Shown piece after piece: positions 57,426 to 64,000 of a stretch of 64,000 bases of DNA. The DNA is from Ceratodon purpureus (taxonomy: Eukaryota; Streptophyta; Bryopsida; Pseudoditrichales; Ditrichaceae). Within the stretch, counting starts at the first letter, position 1, and every line of letters begins with the position of its first letter. Location of the stretch: assembly GCA_014871385.1 (NCBI GenBank), contig CM026426.1:73274303-73338302 (forward strand), given 5' to 3'. Under the pieces are notes generated by a model. The model was not told the DNA's origin. It was given only the letters and a program-made list of their open reading frames with translations, and made no database searches. Position numbers and translations under genes: made by a program.

Positions 57426-59990
57426 TCACGCCTCTTCAGCCTCATACCCTTTTGCCATACAGCCTTTGGGTTTCGCCAAATTCCTCACAAAGCCTTTCAA
57501 GGTTTTGAAATAACGTTCAAACGGGTACATCCACCTCACGTGGATAGGGCCGCATAAATACAGTTCTTCAACTAGATGTATGGTCAAATGCACCATCACA
57601 TCGAAAAAGGATGGACAGAATTCTTCCTCCAATAAACACAATGTCTCCACGCATTCTTCAAATAGACTCTCGTGCGTCTTGACATCAACAGTTTTAGAAC
57701 AAATCTTCTTGAAAATTCTACTCATTTGAACTACCAATGCGGTTGTTGCAAGATCACCTACATTTCTGAGACATAAGGGCAAAATGTCTTGTAATAGAAT
57801 ATGATAATCATTTGACTTAAGACCACTCAACTTACCTTTACTGATTTTTGAGTAGAGTGAACTGAAGTTATGCCAAGGCATCTTCAACGACTTCAAGATC
57901 TATAGGAATTTTTCTCAATATGGTTTAGAGAGAACAAACTTTTGCGTCAAACATATATGCTTTATTCACGTCTTCCAACATGCGTCTGATTCGCAAATGT
58001 GGTCGAATATTTTTTGAATGCATGTCTAGCGTGACCTTCGCCGTGTCTTTCTCCCCAAAAAGTGTTTTGATGTGGTTCTCCGCAACATTTTTCTCCGTAT
58101 GCATTACATCCACTGTGTTCCTAATTTGACAGCGGAGTTTTGGCTTCAGGGGGTACTGTTAACCGGAGATTCCTTAATCTCTCCTTCCTTAGTCTCCACT
58201 AGCTGTTTTACAGTTTTTCATCCCTATCCCCGACAGTCATCCAGTCGGCTGGATGAACTCTGTCAGAGCCGACTGGACGAATTCTGTCGCAGCCGACTGG
58301 ATGATTCTGTCAGTTTTCAGAGGATTTAAGAGGCAGGTTTAGGGTTTTGGGAGATCATTCTACACTAGAGCAGGTAGAGTCAGAGAGGTCTGAGAGCTGT
58401 TAGGAGTTGGTGTACCATGTTTTGGGGTTGTTTTGACCCATTTTATGCAGTTTGGACCTCTTTTTGCACTTGTATTGTACATTTCGAGCATTCTATGAGG
58501 GTTTGGAGCACTTAGTTTAAATGGGTTTTGTTGGGTTTTGATGGGATTGTGAAGGCTAGGGTTTAGTCGTTAAATCCTCCCTTTACCAGGTACTCACTTC
58601 ACCCTACAACAATAGGCGGGGACTACTACCACCCAAAACTTAAGACAATACGCACTACATTAAAAAATAAAGCAAATGCCATAGAAGTTGATTATGACAG
58701 ATAAAATTACTAACGTAACTCTATAATACCATAACGTAAGAGTTTTTGGTGAAGAAAATCCTGTAAATGAACATGGCAAAACATTTACAGTCAGTATTTT
58801 AAAAACATACTTCAAATGAAGGATCACGAACACTTTTCCTAGAAATTTAATCTATGCGAGCAAAAGCAGTAGAAATTGGATATTACTAAAAGTAAAAATA
58901 TAAATTTGCGGTTGAAACTCGTTATTGTAACCCATTTCAATTGGCCACTTAGAGTCCGGTTCTAAATGGTCAATCACAAAAAACTATAAAACAATGACAA
59001 TCAAATGCTGTCATTCATCTAATCACACATATTATGCGATAAACAGATTAAACCACAATAATAACCGCACCTGTAATTAACGTGTCTAATAAGATAACTT
59101 TTGTCAAGAATCAGAGAAAGTATCGTAAACATATCAGTAAGCAATATTAGAAGATAGAGGAGAGTCCAAAGTCCATTTTCGGAAACGGCATGGAAACAGG
59201 TCACACATATTACGGGTGGTTAATTTGGCACATCCGTAAGCTAGTAGTAAGAGGTTAAGTCAACATACTCGCATAATGTACCATAACTCTAGAGGCACTT
59301 ACAATTTGCGGAGATCACAACTTTACGTCAAGAATGAACGGTGAGGACAGCACGATTCGACCTACTGCAACTTTGCTGAAAACTAACAACTCAGTTACTG
59401 TGGAAATGAAATAAGCACTAATGCACGACGTCAACCACACAATCCATACAGTAAACCCACAATTCTTCACATTCAGAAATAAATCACCTACCTTCTAGTA
59501 AGGAAGGGCAAACAAAATGCTTGCCCTCTTAATGCCATGCTGCTTAACACGATCCTCTGGAGAGTCCTCAACGCCTTTGTCTCGTAACCACTCCGATCTT
59601 TGCCGCCCCTCGGCAAGTATCTGCGAACCGCTACGTCTTTGTGGAGCTGGCCTCAGCTCTGTCTCATCATGAAATGCTGCCATTGAGCAAGGAAAATGGT
59701 GTGTACGAGGCAGAAAACGACGAGATCCGAATTAAATCATTTTAGAGAGATATTGAGAGTGTTTTGCGCATGTGTCTGCCACACATACAGGGCATGCCAA
59801 ATACCCCTTTGTGGTATGTCTAGATACCAATACTAAAGCCGAAAAATCGCTAATAGTCCACATAAGGATAGCCCTTAGTGTGAAACCACGCTCCCCTACC
59901 GGCTTTGACATATTAAGCGCTGGAACAGCCTGCCATAGTCTGACCTGATCAACCACCAATGGTCTCAAGTAAATATCAAAGGTAGCAAGG
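57426..59990 (-). pseudogene. CACTA (En/Spm) transposase, broken
   Basis: Minus strand, N to C: DIYLRPLVVDQVRLW and FTLRAILMWTISDFSAL, then GYLACPVC (about 59,985-59,732, Transposase_21). Next FHDETELRPAPQRRSGS and KRASILFALPY (59,683-59,500). After about 1.3 kb of inserted sequence comes VDVMHTEKNVAENHIKTLF (58,113). Then GLKSNDYHILLQDILPL, SFFDVMVHLTIHLVEELYL and GPIHVRWMYPFERYFKTLKG (57,896-57,426), the DUF4218 region. These follow the known order in plant TNP2-type proteins. It has frameshifts and stops, including TAA near 57,927. Intact proteins read 'LPYW...LDVMH' without a gap, which places the insertion precisely; the solo LTR is part of it. Confidence 0.75.
58157..58588. mobile_element. 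Solo LTR, 432 bp, with GGTAC target duplication
   Basis: Begins TGTTAACCGG and ends CTTTACCA, flanked on both sides by GGTAC (58,152-58,156 and 58,589-58,593), the 5-bp duplication expected for LTR retrotransposons. No internal retrotransposon domain is present, so it is a solo LTR. It contains three imperfect AGCCGACTGGATGAATTCTG units at 58,222-58,318. Strand cannot be fixed. Confidence 0.75.
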
Positions 59991-60569
59991 TAGAATACGT
60001 ATAAGAAGCCAAGGCAATGTAGTTGTAGGGATTTCTAGTTTTTCCACGGCCTCCACGACTGGTTGCAGGAGGCAATAGGCTCTCGACCAAAGACATTAGG
60101 TCACTGTGCCAGATGATAAGTTTTCTCTTCCCTACTTCAAGGTCTTTGTACTTGGGACCTTAGCCTATATCTTGAAGCAATAAACGTATACGCCTCTTTC
60201 TAAAATCCTCTTTGTCTGCCTCGCTGAATCTCTCATTTGAATGTCTTTGATTGTATACTGTTTGCCTTGTTTGCCTCTTGGCTATGGTTGATAGAACCTC
60301 TTCCCCTTACTAATTCTACTAAGTCACTCTTGGCTCCCTGGTACGACACGAGGGGTCTCGGTTGGCGGGTAACCTCTCAGCCTAAGCAAGCGTAACCGTC
60401 ACTTCCTCCTAGTCTCGGTAGCAGGATCAGTAACTCTAAGACTGTTCCTCTATCCACACCAGAAACCATCACTTAGCAAAATTGTTTCACTCCTTGGTCT
60501 TATCTCCATTTCCTTGTCTTCCTAGAATTGGTCTCAACACAATCCATCCCTGACCCAGACTAACAAGGT
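59991..60569. other. No confident gene
   Basis: Could hold the 5' part of the CACTA transposase on the minus strand, but no motif was recognised before DIYLRPLV. No tRNA or repeat seen. Confidence 0.45.
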
Positions 60570-61053
60570 CGGACTTGAGGCACGAGAGCGGATGCCCCAT
60601 TTCAACGACAACCTCGTCGACGAGAGCGAGCAAGACGTCCACCTGGACTCCAAAGCAGAGCGAGTGGAGACAAGGGATACCTATGTTGTCTACACCGACA
60701 AACCTGAAAATTGAGGCAATTTTTTTCTGGTTCTCTGTGACATGCCTGTGCACAAGAACAGCATCACGTTTACTGATGGATGGGGCTGTACATGGCCCAC
60801 AGATACAATACTCATAAGTGGAACATACTACCGCTGAATTCCAAGTGTCGGCAAAGACGCGGCCTCCTATAGATATGAGCTCTTAGAGGACGAGCCTAGG
60901 GTGTCAAATTATTCTCATCTTGTCGTCCAATGCAGGGTGGAGTTGACACAGTACAAGAGCAGCATGCGGAATCCCAGGTTCAAGATGACAGCGGCGACAA
61001 GGGAAGGAATTCTCTCCAATGTTGAGGAGCGTCAAACATATAATGCTCATTGA
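60570..61053 (+). pseudogene. SDG-family copy 3, C-terminal fragment
   Basis: Reads DVHLDSKAERVE, then FFLVLCDMPVHKNS, DGWGCTWPTDTILISGTYY, then RYELLEDEPRVSNYSHLVVQ and a tail ending ERQTYNAH. These align in order with the C-terminal domain of copies 1 and 2 (DGWGVSVEWSDEIVEGLYY in copy 2; QRPAFIYSHLVVATK in copy 1). Two TGA codons at 60,712-60,714 and 60,835-60,837 are in frame. The catalytic part is absent. A B3 fragment lies 1.3 kb downstream, as after copy 2. Confidence 0.65.
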
Positions 61054-62329
61054 CGTCGTTTCCTCCTACATACACAATCTGTGAGTAACACTCTCTGCAT
61101 TGCCTGATACTAAGTCGCTTTTGATATGTCGTTTCTTACGAGGTTTACGAAATAGATGTTTGTAATTGAGCGGTTGTTTTGTTAATTGAGAACTCCTACT
61201 TGGTCATTAGCCCATCTCTCTTCTGGATTTGCACTTTGTACAGAAGGGAATAAGGATAAATTGTGCGCTCTAATTAACGCAAAGTCGCCTCTATGGATCT
61301 ACGCCATAACACTCATTTTGCGCAGATTTCCAGTACTTTGCCATTGACGTAGCTCGTTTGAAGTGCGAGTGAAACTAAAAGTTGAGCAGACCATTTACTT
61401 AGGATCCCGTAGTTTGACCTCCGGTTGATCAGAGCGTAGAGAAGTGAAGTGTCTGAGAAACGCGCATTGGGAGTATGAGTCGCTCGAAGGTCTGTCTTTG
61501 CTTAGTACAATCACTCTTGTATGCAACCACTCTTAAAGGACAACCCGACGTCTACGGTCCTAGAAAGTGGATGTCAAGTCGGACGAGGTAGATGAATTGA
61601 CTCCTGTAATGAAGTTGTTGTGCAGATCGTGTATTCGGACTTGAATGCCAGCAGTAGAGGGTTTACAAAGAAGCTGCCAAAGATTCGAAATCCCTGCCTG
61701 GACGGGACTGAAATGTAAGTCTATGGCCCGTTTATGCTTCTTAGTGACATTGCAATTGCTAGATGCCGCCGACTCATATAAAAATGGTTTCAGCACTTCT
61801 GTGAACACTATGAGGGAAAAATCTGATTTTATTTGGGTTCATGCAGCAAATGCTTCTGCGTATGGATAAACCAGCAGTCGAAAGACTTTCACAATGAGAG
61901 GAGTCACTGAAAGTGCCATTGCTGATATTTTTGAATACATTCAATGTGTAGGTCTCCTTTCCTTGCCTGTCAGTTACGGCCTTTTTGCATTAAGATTGCA
62001 TTTACCGCACAAGGATGAATCTTATATTTTCGAACAACTTATACACTGCGCCCTCTCCGCGATTGGTTCAGTTTCTGGAATGTCCCTTCGTGGATGTGTA
62101 GACTAGTCCTGTTCTGCGCAGTAATTAGTGCCCCTGCTCGGATATCTTGAATGCCTCAATAGAAAGCATGTACGTTGCACGATAAACAGTAGAGTCTAAG
62201 TTTCACGGAAACCCAGATGTGCTCATTGGTGACGACTTCCTCTCTAATATTGTCTGATTCTCTTCCTCTTTCACAGAATCCAGACAAGAAATTTGTAATG
62301 AAAGTAGCAGCACTTCAAATCTATAGCGA
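61054..62329. other. Spacer, no clear gene
   Basis: May contain decayed first-domain exons of the B3 gene, but none could be aligned. Short frames only. Confidence 0.45.
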
Positions 62330-62610
62330 GGTGGCGATCGCAGGACATCGCGTTCCTCCAATCGCAGAACATACCGTGTGCATTCTGGCGCCGCTACGGA
62401 AGTGAGCAGTTCAACGAGCGCTACTTCACGCTGCGCAGCCCATCCTGCTCCGTGACGGTGACAGCGGCTGTCAAGAGAACCCCAAATCAGACTCTATGCT
62501 ACTTCACCCGCGGATGAGCCAAGTTTCGTGATGGGAATTCGCTCAAAGTTGGAGATACCTTGGTGTTTATCCAAATTGGACCCGCAAATTTCCAGGTGGT
62601 CGGACCATGA
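62330..62610 (+). pseudogene. B3 domain fragment with one stop
   Basis: Reads FLQSQNIPCAFWRRYGSEQF, YFTLRSPSCSVTVTAAVK, FTRG, stop, AKFRDGNSLKVGDTLVFIQ, closely matching the last B3 domain of the gene at 38.2-38.4 kb (YWRELGLEHF, WFTLSGPL, NKGWSDFVVLNDFKIGDTL). The TGA at 62,514-62,516 stands exactly where B3 domains have the Trp of the GW pair, so it is TGG changed to TGA. The frame ends at TGA near 62,610. Confidence 0.7.
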
Positions 62611-64000
62611 TAAAACGATGCCTGCGTAGAGAGGGCCTACGATCCTTGTCAACAGAATGCTTGATAGAGGTGCATCCATACGGAGGTGTTATAGTTGCAG
62701 ACAGGGAAAGATGAAATTTTTGAGTTCTTTGACTGTGGACCCAAATGACTTGGCCATGGCAGAACAGAGTCCTGCAGCAATGCGAGGTGCTCCTGGTTTT
62801 GTTTTTTTCGCTCTTACCCATTGCATGATTGTACATCCATGTTCACAAACTTCTCAATTCCGAGTGCTTAGGTACATACAGAACTTTCTAATCTTAGTTG
62901 TGCATATTTGAGTTGCTCAAGTAGTAACCCAGAATGGTGGCACAAACTGTCTAGACTTGACATGAAATGACACTCTTAAAAGAGCATCGACCCTTACTGA
63001 TTTGCGTTTTATGACTCCCATGCGAAGAGGAAACTTTAATGGTCGATGAAGAATTACCGTAAACCATGCTCTGTAATTCGAGTTATGTTGTACACATTGG
63101 CGGTAGCTGACAGCATGAAGAGTGAGGAATGAAAAAAGCCTTGCTTTCAGTCTTAGCCCTAGTCGTTATATCACTAGAAACACTTAAAACCAGTCAGGAA
63201 TGAGCTTTTGAAACGCCTTTAACGATGCAAGTTACAATGCGAGGGGATTCCACGATTGTCTTTCTTGACTGTACCATTGCTTCGCTGCACTGTTCACTAT
63301 ACACTTCCCTAATCACTGCCATTATCACTACACTTTTCACTTTTTCTTTGACAAATTGCAACAAAATGAGCAAGAGAAGGATTCAGGCGGAGGTTGAGAT
63401 TACTCTGTCTACGTGTTTCTGTTTGTCGTAGAGCACATGGGAGGCTCTACAATTACTCTTACCATAGGAATCACCTCGCTAAACTCGACACTACTATCCT
63501 CCATTCATTGTACTCAACTGTGCTTCTGTAGATTGTACTTGGTTTGTAGCTCCAAGCCTTCCTCGTCGCTCTGGAACTTTTGCATGCTAAACTATTTAAT
63601 TCTCCACACGCTATGTGTAAATTGTTGCGTAACATTTTGAAGTGTACATTCCTCATGCACTCTAAATATGACGACTACTTGCAAACTTGCTTAATACGTA
63701 ATGGAGATTTTTAAACTTGCTACAAATCCACGGCTTTGTCTCATAAACCAAGTGCTGCAATGTCACCACTCAGCACTCCTCCGCATGATTTAGTGGCCTG
63801 ATCTATGAATACAAATCCACCAATGTGAAAAGCCACGTGCTGCCAAGCCAAAGCTCAATACAAAACCAACATCATCAAAAATGGAATGCTTTCGACAATC
63901 CACTGAAATCCCCTTGGGCGGTGTTGCATCTACGTGATAACTACGAAAAGTAGGCATACAGAATGGTACCATACAGTAATTGACACTCCTATCACTAACT
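62611..64000. other. No recognisable gene
   Basis: AT-rich sequence with short frames only. No repeats or RNA genes noticed up to the window edge. Confidence 0.55.

Noticed and set aside
60330-60430. Possible tRNA-like segment
   Set aside because: GC-rich words with some stem potential but no T-loop consensus and no cloverleaf arrangement could be made out.

Overview
The window is nuclear DNA from a streptophyte, most likely a seed-free land plant or a close algal relative. It carries plant B3 DNA-binding domains, plant-type CACTA transposase domains (Transposase_21, DUF4218, DUF4216), a MULE transposase with a SWIM zinc finger, a TG...CA solo LTR, and short GT-AG introns of about 85-120 nt. 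There is no operon structure. I cannot name the species. No rRNA, tRNA or CRISPR was found. Almost every recognisable gene looks like part of a mobile element, and most carry one or a few in-frame TAG/TGA codons or a frameshift.

Layout. 0-10 kb: an (AT)46 microsatellite, a broken unknown gene on the minus strand (1.7-4.1 kb), a very GC-rich repetitive block ending in a TATA box, a broken kinase-like gene (6.7-8.2 kb), and a broken Pro-rich/coiled-coil gene. 11-24 kb: a CACTA remnant, copy 1 of a putative transposase family here called SDG (motifs VDFAENY, FSDGCASQFK, GHGKGQWDGAGA), a 122-127 bp satellite-like array, and a gene of a coiled-coil/RING family truncated at its 3' end (G1). 24.9-38.5 kb: RING gene G2 (minus), SDG copy 2 (plus, decayed) and a two-domain B3 gene (plus). 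53.4-62.6 kb repeats that order and orientation: RING gene G3 (minus), SDG copy 3 (plus, fragment), B3 fragment (plus), with a CACTA transposase and a nested solo LTR between G3 and SDG.

The most unusual segment is 39.5-52.7 kb. It is bounded by a perfect 20-bp inverted repeat and holds a MULE-type transposase, a 156-aa unknown protein, a Lys-rich unknown gene, and a multi-exon gene that reads as a ParB-like domain (DGNHRH motif) followed by an N6/N4-type DNA methyltransferase fold with degenerate catalytic motifs. About ten palindromes sharing the core CTCGGATCCGAG lie only in the noncoding parts of this segment, five of them in introns of the ParB-methyltransferase gene. A ParB-type gene beside repeated palindromes resembles a partition or cis-recognition arrangement. 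That function is inference.

Other structures are an 832-bp foldback with two 394-bp perfect arms (56.4-57.3 kb), a second imperfect foldback (30.6-31.3 kb), a duplicated micro-exon in G1, and back-to-back TATA promoters at 47.7-47.85 kb.
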